A stretch of 64,000 nucleotides of DNA from the NCBI GenBank assembly GCA_037903355.1, contig JBAJFE010000004.1, forward strand, positions 4,448,001 through 4,512,000. Reading direction: 5' to 3'. A program made the position numbers and the translations under genes. Source of the DNA: Trichuris trichiura. Taxonomy: Eukaryota > Nematoda > Enoplea > Trichinellida > Trichuridae. The notes under the pieces were generated by a model. That model ran no database searches and was not told the DNA's origin. It worked only from the letters and a program-made list of their open reading frames with translations. Below, one piece after another: positions 39,321-52,805 of this stretch. Every line of letters starts with the position of its first letter. Position 1 is the stretch's first letter.

Positions 39321-40447
39321 AAAAGTTTGCTCATTAAATTGTTAGTCTAATTTTTGCAACAACAAAGTCTCATTTGCGCTCTAAAGAATGCGCGTGAGAC
39401 TTAATGTAAACTCTGTCTCAAAAAGTTTTATTATTTTGGAAAGCTATTTTGGTTGGCAGCGACCTTCTGACCGAGTAAGTTTAAGGCATGACAGCCGCGT
39501 ATGCTTCAGCCGCTGGTGACGAATTTATAGGAATGGGCCATCGTGGTAAGAGAAATTCTCTTGGCAATTCGTTGTGCGCATAAAACGCTAAAGTGAGTCA
39601 ATATATTGATGGCAGAATGGTTAACGAAACTTTCGACCGTGTATGCCTACTTTGCGCGTCCGAACATTTCATTGCCTTTAACGTGTTTGAACCAACCGCT
39701 GCGTCGATTTGAGCTAACGATTTATGTATCCCTGTTTCGGTAGAAAATTTTTGCTTTAGTGAGATTGTCTACTTGAGCCCCATGAGCAGCGTCGGTTGCT
39801 GCCTATTTTGATGAGATTCCAAAGCTGGAATTTGAACATTATTTTGGCTGGAATGTTGAATTGGAAATAATTTAGGAAGTTTTCAATCTAGACTTTCAGC
39901 TTTACATTAATGATTCATCTTTTTCGTTTGGTGCCCATTCTCTTGCATCCTTGCTAAAGGGTTGAAAAGACTTGTTCAGCCCTTTCCTTGGGGTTTATAT
40001 TTTGTTGAAGCAAAATTTCGAAATGTTACCTGAAAATCTGTATGCAAATTTATCAGTATTACCTCGACAGCTTTATAGCTACGTTTATGGGCCCAAATTA
40101 GAACCTAGCCTTAGTCGTTAGTAGGGGACGATCTCGCGTTAGTGTCATCCCGAGCTAACAATTTCGCAGGGGCTGAAGCCTGGCGGTCCAGTAACCGACT
40201 AAAGATACCTCATATTTGTCATTCGCGTTTATTCCAACCTAAATAATGAGCAGAACATGGCATTGCTTATCTTAACAAAATATGAGTGCATGCAACCTGT
40301 TCGGCATTCCAATTTCACACTTTTTTGTAGCTACAGCGAGGGGCCAGTATAAGCGTACTGGCATGAGGGCTCAAGAGCCACTGCCTATCTGCCATAGGAA
40401 TATTCCCGCCGCTGTCATCTCGCCAGATGAATCGTCAGCACGTGGGT
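39321..40447. other. convergent intergenic region between PAN2 and GPCR 2
   Basis: The 3' ends of PAN2 (+) and the second GPCR (-) face each other across about 1.1 kb. A small inverted repeat with about 10-bp arms (39956-39985) is present. No gene is recognised. Confidence 0.4.
39333..39338 (+). promoter_or_regulatory. polyadenylation signal variant ATTAAA
   Basis: ATTAAA lies 13 nt after the PAN2 stop codon and is the nearest candidate poly(A) signal. Confidence 0.4.
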
Positions 40448-43400
40448 TCACTGCCACGGATTTGCGTTTTCGACTGAATGACTGGCGAGGCCGTGAAGTT
40501 CCTTCATTTCCAGCAAGTTTCCAATTCTGTTTCGCTTTACTTTTTCTTGTAGCATTGATTCGTGCTCGGAATCCAGCTGCGACGTCACTGTATTGTTGCT
40601 GTGCCGATGTCTGTGGCTGCTATTGCTAAAGTGTTTCGACACTGTCCGCAAAAACAACAATCGTTGCACCTTCTTGCGGAAACTGCTGCTCGATGCGCAA
40701 TACACGACAAAGTTAAAAGCTTTTCCGAAAACGACAAGAATGTTTGACACGGAAACGGCTGTGTAGAACCACGGCGGTCTTCTATTTTGTTTGTGCATTT
40801 CATCCCATATGTAGAGAATACCGGAAGGTATTTGACATACCAAGAAGGTGCCAATGATGCTAACGACGACCAGCGCTACACGTAATTCTACAGTCTTTTG
40901 TTGATTGACACCAGTTAACATAAGTGACATTTTATGCGCTTTCCGTAAGTAGTAAAACAAGGCAGAATTTAGCACGGTCAGCATAAACAAGGGAATAGTT
41001 AAAGTTATGTGCGGTATGACTTTTAAAGATGTGCTCACGTATTCGTACATGGTCGGTTGAGCAGTACGATTCACGGCTTTTAGGGTCCATATAGTTAAGG
41101 TGCTGTTGCAGTTTGTAGTGATTGTTATCTCGGTGGGATAAAACCAGAAGAAGTTGTAAGCAACGACTAATAACGAAATCGCGTAAATCAATCCAATCAG
41201 TACTGCGAAGTGCCATTTTCGGAAGAATAGCCTTGCGTGTAGAGGCTTTCGAATGACAAGCAGCCTCTCGAATGTAACCGCTATGGCAAGCCTGCAAAAC
41301 TTTATAATTAAACAATATTCGAGTCAGCAGCATACGTAATGCCACTGAACAGTATTTTATCAGGGACGCTGCTGTTTGTTTAATCCAGTTTGAATGACAA
41401 TGAAAATTTCACAGGTTATCTGTTTTCACCTTGCTTAATCTAAACAGTTGATCATTTGATCTACGTGCAGAGTAGTTTACTCTTAAGAAGTCCCGTTTGA
41501 GCACTGTCGTTTAACCACGGCTCAACATGTTAGCCCAAAGGTGCTCAGACTTGGCTACTACCAAGGCAGAGCCAAAGCGTTTGTTTTTTTATATTCTTCA
41601 CACTTTATTAATATTACGTTGGAAGTATGTATTCTGAGTACAAAGCGTAATAAGTTGCGAAGATTTACTCACTTCCTGTGGGGCTAAGTTTTTATGCAAT
41701 CTGCGCTGTCGGTTTACGCCCACTGTTTTGCCGAAGCTTATTACTGATGAGCCATCGGGAAGAGTAATAGTAATGCTCTTTAGGCAAGATGGAAAGTTGG
41801 CTAAAACGGGATGTGAAAAATCGATGCGTTTAAATTGTAATATTTGAATACTTTCAGCCTAATTGCATTTCACGTAAACCCGTGTGCGCTGGGCTAACAA
41901 TTGGTGTCCAAATATTGTATTATCACGAAAATCCACCGTTGTTCGCAGTCGATGCAACGCTGACTTGTAGCAGGGCTGATATGGTTATTCAGAGCGTGTA
42001 AGCATTTAATCACAGAATCTTTCTTAACATCTAATGAAATATTTAATCAAATTTCAAGCGACTTTGTGCAACGGTGTAACTGCGAGACGCTTTGGTTTTT
42101 CGCGCTTTTTGATAAAGCAGCCGCCGAAATGATCGGAAATGTATTAATGTGTTACAAGTAAGCTCATTAATAATGTTATCACGTTCAAAAGCTTACCTAA
42201 CGCTCCTCAACCTCAACTTTGATTTAGTGCTGCTATTTTTGCTGCTCTTTCAGGTTGTATGTATGAATGTAACAGTCATCTTCGGCAGGCAGAAGTCCTT
42301 CTGCACTGTAATGAGAACTTAATGTTAATCGGGTCGTCAGAGAATCGATTGATCATGTTGCACTCAAAAGGTCATAGTCAAATGGACTTTCAGCAAACTG
42401 CTGCTTAAAGATGCCGCAAGTACGTCCTACCATTAACTTGTCACTTCTTCCTGCGCAGAACGATAAGGGGCAGCTTGCTGTGTCACGCTCAGCCGGAAAT
42501 GATGCAATTGCATTGTCGGGATGCAGGAAACCAACTTTCCAACGTGAACCATTATTCTTATGGCTCTGTTGAACGTGACAATTCATCAGGAAATGCAAGG
42601 AGCTGTTTTTTAATACATAATCTCTTAGAAGGCATTCCAACTGCAGTTGAATAAAGCTTCTGATGGCACGTCAATCTTCAAGGCGAAGCCGTCGATATTT
42701 CTAAGCAAGCTTATTAACTTCAAACCAAGACGATTGTATAAGCTACTATTGCCCATTTTGTTGGGAATTTATGACCATTTCAGCGAGTTCAACGAAACTG
42801 CTAAATTTTTAAAGACAGTCAAAGCAGCTGCAACCGGCTACAGCAATTTCTTTTTTCCTAGTGGAAGCACTGCAGACTTGTCGTTGATGTTCTAAGCTTG
42901 GCAGGCAAATTGATGCGCAATAAAAATATATCAGTATGCGACAAATCTATGACACTTGGCAAACACTGATTTAAGTGAAAGTTGGCATGATCCTTTGGGA
43001 CTATGCAGTGGGCAGTGGAGTTAAAAAACGTTAAAATTTCTTTCTTTAAAATCTTATAATCATTTTTCAGCTGTGCGCTAACGACCCACAGGATGGCAGT
43101 TAGCCTAAGCGCTTGTGCATTCGATTAACTTCTTTTACAAAACACTCTAACGACTCCAACGGCTCCTTTTTGTTTAAAGTTAATGAAGGCATGTGATGAG
43201 AGGTCTGCAGAACTTTTAAGTGAAAGTTTCTTATCAGGAAAGCAAAAATCAGGTTACCAAGTAACTCCATCCAGATAGTCTTTCGTGCAATACTGAACCA
43301 CTTCTGCTGGCTAAACTGTAACATCTTTGCCGCTGCGCCAGTTTTTCCTTACATGAACGCGAGAGTAACTTTGTGGCGCATTTGCATAAGTTAATAAATT

Positions 43401-45093
43401 TTAACATTAGTAATTCGATATTTGAAAATAGCCAGAAATGGCCTCATAGCATTCGGGGCTCTTTGGACCTTTTTCATTGCCGACTTGTCCCATGGTTAGT
43501 TGTTCACTTTTCTGACGAATGGACCGCCAGTAAAGGCTTCTCGCTGACAGGTCATAAACTTTCCGGTGTTTCAATTGTTGCTAGTTCTTTTGACTATTCA
43601 TAGCTGTTGCAACTTCACGCAGATCGTTAGAATTTAATTTAAAACATGAAGCGAAAGAAAGAGCGGCTTTCCTTTCCGCCTACCTACAATCTCGCATACT
43701 ACAAATAATTTCATCGGTTATTCAGTTAATGACATTCTTAAATTATGACAGGGTGAGTTGTGGAGACGAAAGCAGTTCATCAACGTCCCACGATAACTGT
43801 TCAAATATCACATTAGCTTGATATTGCAAAGAAGAGCTCAAACGTCTCTCAGGACAGTAATATTAAGCGCTTTTGAAAGAAGTTGTCCTAAAGAACTTAA
43901 TCTCTAAGGGTTTTTATTCATTTTCAGGTACGCGCAATGCAAGCCTTAGGAGGTTGTTCAACGTAAGCCCTTCTTTCCAGCGCTACCACATTAATTTACA
44001 GATTGCGAATGTGTCTAAACTTTTCATACCTCTGCAATTTAAATCCAATGCATAAAAAAGGGGATAATTTTTTTCATTATGAAAACAAGCTTCTCTTTGC
44101 GTTTGCAGCAAATATTTTTTCCTCTTTGAGGCGTGAGGCTTGTTTAACTTCCTTCTACTGACTGGAAGCCTACCGTCTTCTGTTGTATGTATGAATAAAG
44201 AATTAGCTAGTGCTTTCCAGAAAGTTCAAATGTGGTATTTGAAATCATGAAGTCAGCGCTCAGTTTTCATCGATAAAATCTGCTGTTTCTGGTTGCGGAT
44301 GAAGCAGTGCTTTAGGAACTGCAGCGCCAGTTTGGTCCAAGGCCATGAAGTATTAATAGAATTTTACTTCACAGCGACAACGGAACAGACGCTGTCCTGA
44401 AGGCTCTCAACGCTTTAGCTATTAAAGCACTTAGCGGGTAATAGCCATTTTTTAACAATTAAGTCTTTTCGTCTTGTTACAATCTTAGTCTCAACTACAT
44501 TACATCTTATCCTATTAAGACGCAGCGTTTTAAAATGTGCGTGCGCCTAGCTGAGTAAAGCAACACTGCTTAACTAAATAAAATTGAATTTGGGCTGTGA
44601 ACATCCGCGCGCCAGGAGTGTATATTTGAAACTAAATTTTACAGCTTTGTTAATGACTTAAACTTATTAGGCAAATTTACCGCTTCGATATCTATATTTT
44701 AAATTTTTATTACCCTTACAAGAGTGCCAAGCATAGCTAAGTGAAATTTAAGCGTTGTACTCACCATATGGAAGCAACGGAGAACCAATTGGCCAAAGCC
44801 GTGAATGTCATCTTTGATCTAACGTAGAAGGCAAAGTAGGACCTCTGCAAGGCTAATGAAGGAAACGATATGATATGGTTCGGCAGGACACAGAAGAAAA
44901 AGCATAGATCTGCAACCGCCATAGCGATGAGAAAGTAACTAGCCTTGGAGGAAACGGCGGCAGCTCGGAGTGCAAGCAAAATCAGGATGTTCCCAATGAC
45001 TCCCATAATGAAGACAAAAGGGAAGATAAAACGCCCGATAATCATAGTTGCTTGTGACACTTGGGGTAGGTAGGATTCTTCTTCGCATGACAT
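40448..45093 (-). CDS. second FMRFamide-receptor-like GPCR, paralogue of the nested one
   Basis: Exons 45093-44765 and 41291-40448 are joined in phase 2 (TG|G) after a GTGAGT donor and before a TTTTGCAG acceptor, giving 390 residues. TM1 has GVIGNILILLAL, TM2 SYFLIAMAVADLCFFF, TM3 ALANWFSVASIW. Exon 2 opens with LAIAVTFERL, so DRY is FER. TM6 includes CQIPSGILYIWDE and TM7 ends FNFVVYC. The C-terminal tail is longer than in the nested paralogue and rich in Ser and His. The intron sits at exactly the same codon as in the 31.5-kb receptor but is 3.5 kb long. The same motifs and strand point to a tandem duplication. It is a plasma-membrane peptide receptor by family; ligand unknown. Confidence 0.87.
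41292..44764. other. intron of the second GPCR
   Basis: A 3.5-kb intron. Open frames of 74-95 codons occur on both strands (for example 42353-42640 and 43100-43324, both minus) but none has a recognisable domain or convincing splice continuity with the receptor. Confidence 0.5.
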
Positions 45094-48000
45094 GTTTTGT
45101 TTTGTCTTTTCGTAAGACTGTGACGTAGAGCCGTTGGATATTCAAAGGTACGAGTCGTTTATAGGAAGGAAACAAGAAAACGTCAGGCGACGATTGCGCT
45201 TCCATCCACAGTGCAGTGTGCTGGCATTGAGGAGTTTGATTAAGGATTAATTGCGAGTCAGTGGTTCGAAAAGTTTCTCCAACCAATGTGTACAGCAGCG
45301 CCATTGGTGGCTATCTGGAGAGAGGGAGAAAGGATAGCTGCTCTCGGTTTGTTTGCCAGAGTCAATTGGTAGTCGGCCGTCTGACGTAAGGGATATATTG
45401 ACAAGTACGGAATCAACCAATTCAACTTATAACAAATGTGTACGAATTAGAAAGAGAAGCGATATCAGGTAGCTGCCACGCGCAAAATGCAACGGCTCTG
45501 CGTTGGCGCTGACAGCAATACGGAAATGGATTGTTGCTCTATTTTATTCCCAATCGACTTTTCCAACTACAGAGTCATGACTTACGTCATTGCCTAACCT
45601 TGTAGGTGAGTCAACATGTTATATGCGCACTGTTTATACGCTGGATACGACGTTCTTTAAGGTGCTGAGCAATTATGTTGAACAGACATTGGTATAGGAA
45701 TCCGCCAAACGACGTCATATTACTACAATATGCGTCACAGTCCAGCTTGTGCAACCACCAAGGATTAATAAAAACAATTACATCTTATTTCATGGAAAGA
45801 AGTGTTATAGAGCACTTTGAAGGCTTGTTGTTGGCGATATTTATTGCAGATAGTTTAGCGAAACTGCAGCAGATAAACTTTACGGTTTGTTTACCTTTTT
45901 CATGCGATAAATGACGCCGTCCAGTTTATCAGTATGGCATGTTTCATCAAAAGAGGGTAGAAAAAATAATTGCCCTCCAGTGCTCGTGACATTTAACATG
46001 TGGATGTCAAAATTATGGAACTTTTTAAAACGCCTTCGCTGTTTGTTATTATCAATCATTGCTGATAATATTGGCAGGACACAGCTCAAAATCTTAACAG
46101 GCCGTCATATGGACATACGACATGCCGTTGGTTCCTGCCGACTTCCTCTGTAATCCTGAGCAATTCAGCAGGGCAGTATGAACGAACTGGAGCGGTAAGT
46201 GCTTGCAAAGCTTCCGCAATAATTAAGTTAGCAGTGGACAATTCCAACCTCCAATAGCATCTTAATCTTGTCGGTTCTTGAAACTGGCAAAACGGAATCT
46301 CGGTTGCAGAACAAATTTAGAATTTACTCGAGTAGTGGGAATCATTGCAGCGAGCGGAAATTCAACCAAATCGGGAGTTTCTCAACGCCATGCGTTGGTG
46401 ACGAATGACGGGCCCTTAGATACGTAGGAAATTACGATTGGTTTCAAAATGATTCACCTTCCTTTGTGACGAATTTTGGCTTTCCAGTCCTTCTGGGAAT
46501 GTCCACCATTTGGGGGTCGATGTATTTTTCTATTAGTCACACTTCAAGGACGCATGCTGTACATGGTCGATATGCCGATTGCGCTTACTTCCTCGCTACT
46601 GCAGGCAGGAAAACAGCGAGATTGAAAATTTCATTTTCTCAGCGTAGAAAAGGGTTAGCGTCATTCTTATTTAGCCAAAGCAGTAATATCACCGATTTTC
46701 TTTTTCCTTGCGCGCCTCTTGTAGCGGTTCGCTTTTTCAAAGCATTGCCACAACCGCTTTTCTCAATTTACTTAAGCGCCCTAATGAGTATTGGCTTCTG
46801 ACTTAATTTTTCCTTTCCCAAGCAACTTTTTATGGCATTACTTTAGGCTTATAACTTGGCGGTAAGTTCGTAACCATAAACGCAGCAGTTTATTCCAAAG
46901 AACAGCTTAATGCAAATATAGACTTTTTTGAGGCGATTATCATTTTATTTGACCCTATCGGTACTGAAAATGTGTGCATCACATGATATCAGCTTAATGG
47001 CTCTCTTATCTGTGGTTGCTCAAGGATATTTGCAGGTAGATAATGGAAAACCATTTTAAAAAATAATCCGTGCTCAAGTGACTATGGCTTCCTTGGACGA
47101 CTTCACTGAATGCCAAGTGCGACCACCCAGTTTCTCTTTTCCAATAGTTGTTTTTTCGGGGGAATGCGCATGTGCAAATATTCGTTCCATTCCGCTGTTG
47201 CAACGTCAATCGATTCAGAGTGCTGCGGAGCTTTTATGTAAATTGCTTTTCTTTGGATTTTAATGACTCTGCGTCAAGCGTGTGGTCGTTTGTGGTGCCC
47301 GCCAGCCGCAGCCACGTAGCTTTCAGAATTTCGGCAGTGTCCAATTCGAATAAACGCTTGCCGCCTGAAGTAGCGCCAGTCACCTCCTGTTTCCAAAGCA
47401 AGAACGTTTTTTGTCCCTCAGACGTTGCTGCTTTGCTCTCACCTCCATCGAGTGTCATTCGTCTTATTTAAAGTTAACTTTAAATGGCAGTTCGCTTAAT
47501 ATTAAAGTTCAGGAAAATTAGATTTTCCATCCGTAACGAGCTAACACTTAGCTGCAGTAGCATCTGAGCAACTGCCCTGCAGTTAAACGTTGCCATTTGC
47601 AGTCTCAAAAGTAGCAGGGGGAATAGGCTAGGGTAATTGGCTATTTCTTGCTGTCCTAAGCAAAGCCCTAAGGATTTCGTGCATCTATAAAATTACAAAT
47701 TTTCTCAATTTGTTGGCTATGTATCGCGGCAGTTCCACAGTTTTTATTCCAGCAAAGTTCAATGCATTCTTTAAAAATTGCTAGTTCGTGCGCGCGTACA
47801 TATTTCTCAATCTGCGTTTCAGAAATTGTGCTCCAAGAGCAAGCGTTGAAAGTATGGTGTTCTTAATCTTAGTTCGTGGGGATTTTCTCTTCGATGCACA
47901 GTGAAAACGGGCTTTTAATTCTTAACGTTGAGAGACTGCAAAAACATAGAACTGCAGTAACGGATGCAATAAATAAAATAAAGTGATATTCACATTTCAT

Positions 48001-50353
48001 CACTGCCCTTCTATTATCTCATGCTATCTAGGCATAGGATAGTTCATGTACAGGCTATAGGATAGCAGAGAGTATAACCTTAACTGGTCTCCATTTCTAA
48101 AAATTTTTCTTTCTTTGTATCTGAAATATTTACAATTGGATATAATTTATTAATAAGTTACTAAGTTACCTGCTTATTATTAATTGCAATATAGTGAATT
48201 CATGGCGACAAATACTCCGGCAACTTTGGCGACTGTTTTCGTTATTTTCTGCTTCCAGAAATGGAATCCTGAGAAAGTCAGCGAAAGTTTTTGCAAAACT
48301 AAAGTATAAATGCTAATTAGTAAACATCTACACTGCATTTGGCATTTGTAAAGAATTATTCTTTGAATATTAATTTCTTGTTTTCCCAAGTCAGTTGCAT
48401 GAACATTTCAGCGCTCAGTAAAAATTAATAATTCTCTTGAGCTGCAGAGAAAAAGAATCAGCTGGCCAAGTTTAAAATGGAGAAGCCACGCCTACAGGGA
48501 ATATACATGTCTGCGTTGAGCAGTCAGGCGGAGCTAAGCAAAGTGAATTTTTGCTTCGAACGACTGCTATCGTTTTCTCCTGGCATGATGATGTCTGCCT
48601 GCTGCTCTCATGCAGTTGTCGCTTAAAGAACATATCAGGTTTACTGAATATGCTCCCAGCATGCGTGTGGAACTGCGATGTAAAAAAACGATGCGCAGAT
48701 ACCGCGAAGAGCCTTTGAAACGTTGCATATACTTCTCATCAGCAAAGTTGCATACTGCTCTTCGGTCACAGGTTCTCTGGTTTTGCAGCGAATGTTTGTA
48801 GCTGAACTGCGCGAATGCCCTATGAACGAATAGACATGCAAATCATTTGAGAAAATGCAAAAGAATCGTTAGCATACTTTTCGAAACTGCCCATCGACGT
48901 TATTAATAAGTCATTCAAAATGTTCAAAACTCGGGTTTCCATTTTCTCAGAGTTGTTTTGATTGTTACCAACTGTTTATCGTAACAGCGTCTATCGAGTC
49001 ATGCATTTTCAATTGATCAACGTGGCAGGAAGCTCGGTCATTCCAATGTTTTAGCTGAATTAGTTGCTTATTGTAAGTTTGCGTATCAGTTTCAGCGATA
49101 GTTGTTCTTTTAACGGGTCTGAATAATTTCCTTCTTTACTCGATTTTGTCAGCCGTTATTTTCATTTGCACGATCGCAGAGTTAGCCTCTAAGCTTTGTA
49201 GGCTTAAGAAAACAATCAGTAAAAACAGGCAAATTTGGCCTCAAAAACAGAGAGACATTAAGGATTAACAGGAACTGGTGGCGCGTTTCACGAGCAGGCC
49301 TCGTTATCCTGTCGATGGAAAGTAGAATTCTTAGAATTCTGTGTTGTCTTTCTTGTACGCATCCACTTTTGTCGCTTTCGATAATAAAGTACCCGAACGG
49401 TCAAGGGTCACAAATTATGTCAAGAGAAAAAGAAGATCATGTGTTAACAGTAAGCGATGAAAGAAGAATTTCAGAACTTTTCTTGGAAGTTGAATTATGT
49501 GTACCAATTTTGAAAGTGTTAAGTTGCGTGCTCTCCACAATGGGTGTTGTGACTAAATGCAAAACTTTCACCTTAATATTAATACACGGAAAATTCTGGC
49601 GAAGAAACTGTTAAGCCGCCTTTTCTCTCTCTCTGAACAGAGCAGTAACTTTCGTTCTTACTGTCATCCTCTATTACACGCTTAAAAAAATCGAAAACCT
49701 CGCTTTCATATGACTGCAGCAGTTTAAATGTATCCGAACGCAGAAAGTATTTGTAGGAGTCTGATATGCGGCTCATTTTTGCATGCGCTGGTAACTTTAA
49801 AAGCTCAAGTAAACTTTTGCACAGGACGCAGAGATAATTCACTCATACAATTATATTAAATGAACTTATGTGTACTTGTGCTAATGCCTTGTTTGCAATT
49901 ATTATTTAAGCGCTTATTCTTTCTATTTTTTAAATAATATCACTTTTTAAAAATTTCTGTGCATTAACCGCTTCCGCAGATTGATGGGTATAACGTAAGG
50001 ACGCGTGTGCGCTTTATCGCCTTTTTAGGGTAGAATAAATCAGCAGAACTAAAACTCTTCAGCGATAAAATTCGTGCCTCCTTGTAAACCTATTAGCTTT
50101 AGGAAGTCAAGAATGACTTGTTGATTCATTGCGCCACCAAGATTTCACAATAAGGATTTATATTTTGAACTTGTCGGTGAACAGCATTTAAAGGCATTGT
50201 CTTTTACTGGCAAAATGCGCACATTATAGTTTAAACTGTTTCACGCTAAATCTTCAGTTTAATATGGTTGGAAAATTGGTGCTCAACCAGCAGTTATTCC
50301 GGCTACAACGTCAGTAAAAGCAGCTGTGGTCAACGTACATTTATTGCGCAGCC
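45094..50353. other. intergenic, nothing firmly recognised
   Basis: It contains the upstream region of GPCR 2 and several modest open frames, among them 46466-46801 (+), 47234-47458 (-) and 49579-49842 (-). The last has a fairly protein-like, charged composition but no domain I know. No RNA gene or repeat array is visible. Confidence 0.35.
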
Positions 50354-50881
50354 ATGACTACCCCAGCGGAACCGCTTGTGATCGAGCCAACTGAGCTAAC
50401 GTACGAAAATGATTACAGGTAAAAAAATCCAACCAAAATAATTTAAGCCACGTTCTTTATTACGCGTTGTTCTCTAGTATGAATCAACTTCGCAAGCTGA
50501 TCATAAGCAATCCCAATCAGCAACTGATGCTTGTCTTTAAAGTTAAACTTTCTCATCGGGAACTTTATCAAGTGACCCCGTCCATGGGTTTGATACTTCC
50601 AGGCAAGAGCTAATTTTTTCATATTAAGCTTATTCTAACTTCTCAGCTGGCAAAGCGACTATTGACATCGTCCTTCGTCCATTTAACTGGACCCCTAGTG
50701 CCGCAGAAAAAAATCGTATTTTAATCCAGGCGTTGAATGTCGAAGAAAAGCCTAATGATTTGAAGGAAGTGTTTGATCAAGGCCAAATGCCTTTGGACGT
50801 AAAGGTATGCACTTTGCTGGGATCTGATAGGGATAAAATCAATTATTGCAGATAAACGTTACTCTACCTCCTCCGCAATAA
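50354..50881 (+). CDS. MSP-domain protein (single domain, 125 aa)
   Basis: Exons 50354-50418, 50478-50602, 50647-50804 and 50852-50881 agree in phase and give 125 residues, one MSP domain from end to end, about the length of nematode major sperm protein. Visible family features: opening LVIEPTELTY, LIISNPNQQLMLVFKVK, YQVTPSMGLILPAGKATIDIVLRPF and ILIQAL, in the order seen in VAP and MSP proteins. The second intron (50603-50646, 44 nt) has a GC donor, G|GCAAGAGC. Using it gives gap-free correspondence to the VAP-type PxxGxIxPG block, whereas the nearby GT would delete it. No TM anchor or coiled coil follows, so it is unlike VAP proper. MSP-domain proteins act in sperm motility or as adaptor domains; which applies here is unknown. 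Confidence 0.82.
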
Positions 50882-50922
50882 ATCTTAGTTTACTTTCGCT
50901 ATCAATAATGATGATCGTTGCT

Positions 50923-50928
50923 AATAAA
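50923..50928 (+). promoter_or_regulatory. polyadenylation signal AATAAA
   Basis: AATAAA lies 41 nt after the MSP-domain stop codon. Another AATAAA overlaps the stop itself (50877-50882) but is probably too early. Confidence 0.45.
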
Positions 50929-51524
50929 GCCAAAACTGTTTCCATGCCGTTCTAAATCACTATTATTGATTTTCAACGCAAGTATTGCACTACTGCTAAT
51001 AAAGGGATAGGCATGAATAAATTATTGAAATATAGTAATGCTTTTCATATTTTGAAAGCCTGAGTCTTTTGCATTCGTAAGCTGCAAACTACTGATCGCA
51101 GGGACGTAAACTTTTCCGCGCACTGTTTGAAGTGAACAGAAAGCTCCCCAAGTTGCCTAAGTTGTCGTGAATCTGTGGTAAGGCGATCTTGCCGCAAACA
51201 GTGCAATGGCATCTATACATAATACGTAGCGTTCCAGTACGGCTTTATTTTAGAAAACACACCAACAAAAATATGCCCATATGTGCCCATAGCATTGCTT
51301 CTTTTTAAGCAGGGAATCTGCTAGAATCAAGTTTTTTAGGACAAGTGCTGCTCTTTAGCACCAGCATAAAGATAAAAGAATATTTGTACATCACATCGAT
51401 GCGATCAAGATGATTGTGAAAGGGCGGTTTAACTTACGCTCTCCTGTTATTCTAAAATTTTTTCGCGGAATTTTGCAACCCGTTCTTCTAAAAGTTTATT
51501 TTATTTTAAAAAACTTAACGGAGC

Positions 51525-51553
51525 TTTCGGGCCTCTCCGTGGCCCGTCATCAG
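51525..51553 (-). ncRNA. hammerhead-like core in unit R (left outer copy)
   Basis: On the minus strand the sequence reads CTGATGA, stem CGGGCC, 7-nt loop, stem GGCCCG, then AAAG. This is the order of a hammerhead ribozyme core (CUGAUGA, stem II, GAAA). If the last G of the stem serves as core G12, the first stem position is a C-C mismatch, which is not typical. Stems I and III and the cleavage triplet were not resolved. Only a candidate; CTGATGA also resembles a C/D-box motif. Confidence 0.35.
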
Positions 51554-52143
51554 CGTAATTGTACCGCCAGTCGGGTCGGTCTTTATGGTTGCAAGCCGCC
51601 CCATCCGACCAACTTTGGCAGAGACCTACCGCCGTCAGCTCTACCTTGAGCCGTCAGGCTTCGGTCCCGCCTAGTCAGTCAGACGGCGCAGCGAGCTTCC
51701 AACTGACCTCCCACGACGGCGGCACGCAAACAAATGAGAACCAACGAGCATTCAGTCGACGTTTGCCCGTTTTGTTTTAAACAAGCAAACAGATTTTAAA
51801 CATGCTTTCACGCCACTAATCCTTCATTCTTCTTCCCTCTCGTTGTCCTCTTCCTTTTTCTTTTTTTCTTTATTTTCTTCTTTCTTTATTCGTTTTTTTC
51901 ATTTTTTTTCTTCTTTTTTTCGTTTTTCTCTTTTTTTCTTCTTTCTTCTTTTTTCTTTTTTCTCCTCGCTTTTTTCTTCCTTTTTCGCTTTTAGGTGCCC
52001 GCGAAACACCTCTTTTTGTTTTCTTTTTTCTCTTTTCTTCTTCGTAACGGGTATTGTAAATTTTTTTATTCTAAAATTTTTTCGCGGAATTTTGCAACCC
52101 GTTCTTCTAAAAGTTTATTTTATTTTAAAAAACTTAACGGAGC

Positions 52144-52172
52144 TTTCGGGCCTCTCCGTGGCCCGTCATCAG
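52144..52172 (-). ncRNA. hammerhead-like core in unit R (inner copy at palindrome centre)
   Basis: Second left-arm copy, identical to the one at 51525-51553. It sits exactly where the palindrome turns, so the inversion point is at the CTGATGA end of the motif. Confidence 0.35.
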
Positions 52173-52776
52173 ACGGAGAGGCCCGAAAGCTCCGTTAAGT
52201 TTTTTAAAATAAAATAAACTTTTAGAAGAACGGGTTGCAAAATTCCGCGAAAAAATTTTAGAATAAAAAAATTTACAATACCCGTTACGAAGAAGAAAAG
52301 AGAAAAAAGAAAACAAAAAGAGGTGTTTCGCGGGCACCTAAAAGCGAAAAAGGAAGAAAAAAGCGAGGAGAAAAAAGAAAAAAGAAGAAAGAAGAAAAAA
52401 AGAGAAAAACGAAAAAAGAAGAAAAAAATGAAAAAAACGAATAAAGAAAGAAGAAAATAAAGAAAAAAAGAAAAAGGAAGAGGACAACGAGAGGGAAGAA
52501 GAATGAAGGATTAGTGGCGTGAAAGCATGTTTAAAATCTGTTTGCTTGTTTAAAACAAAACGGGCAAACGTCGACTGAATGCTCGTTGGTTCTCATTTGT
52601 TTGCGTGCCGCCGTCGTGGGAGGTCAGTTGGAAGCTCGCTGCGCCGTCTGACTGACTAGGCGGGACCGAAGCCTGACGGCTCAAGGTAGAGCTGACGGCG
52701 GTAGGTCTCTGCCAAAGTTGGTCGGATGGGGCGGCTTGCAACCATAAAGACCGACCCGACTGGCGGTACAATTACG

Positions 52777-52805
52777 CTGATGACGGGCCACGGAGAGGCC
52801 CGAAA
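52777..52805 (+). ncRNA. hammerhead-like core in unit R (right outer copy)
   Basis: Plus-strand mirror copy: CTGATGA at 52777-52783, stem CGGGCC, loop, GGCCCG, with GAAA at 52802-52805. Same caveats as for the left copies. Confidence 0.35.
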
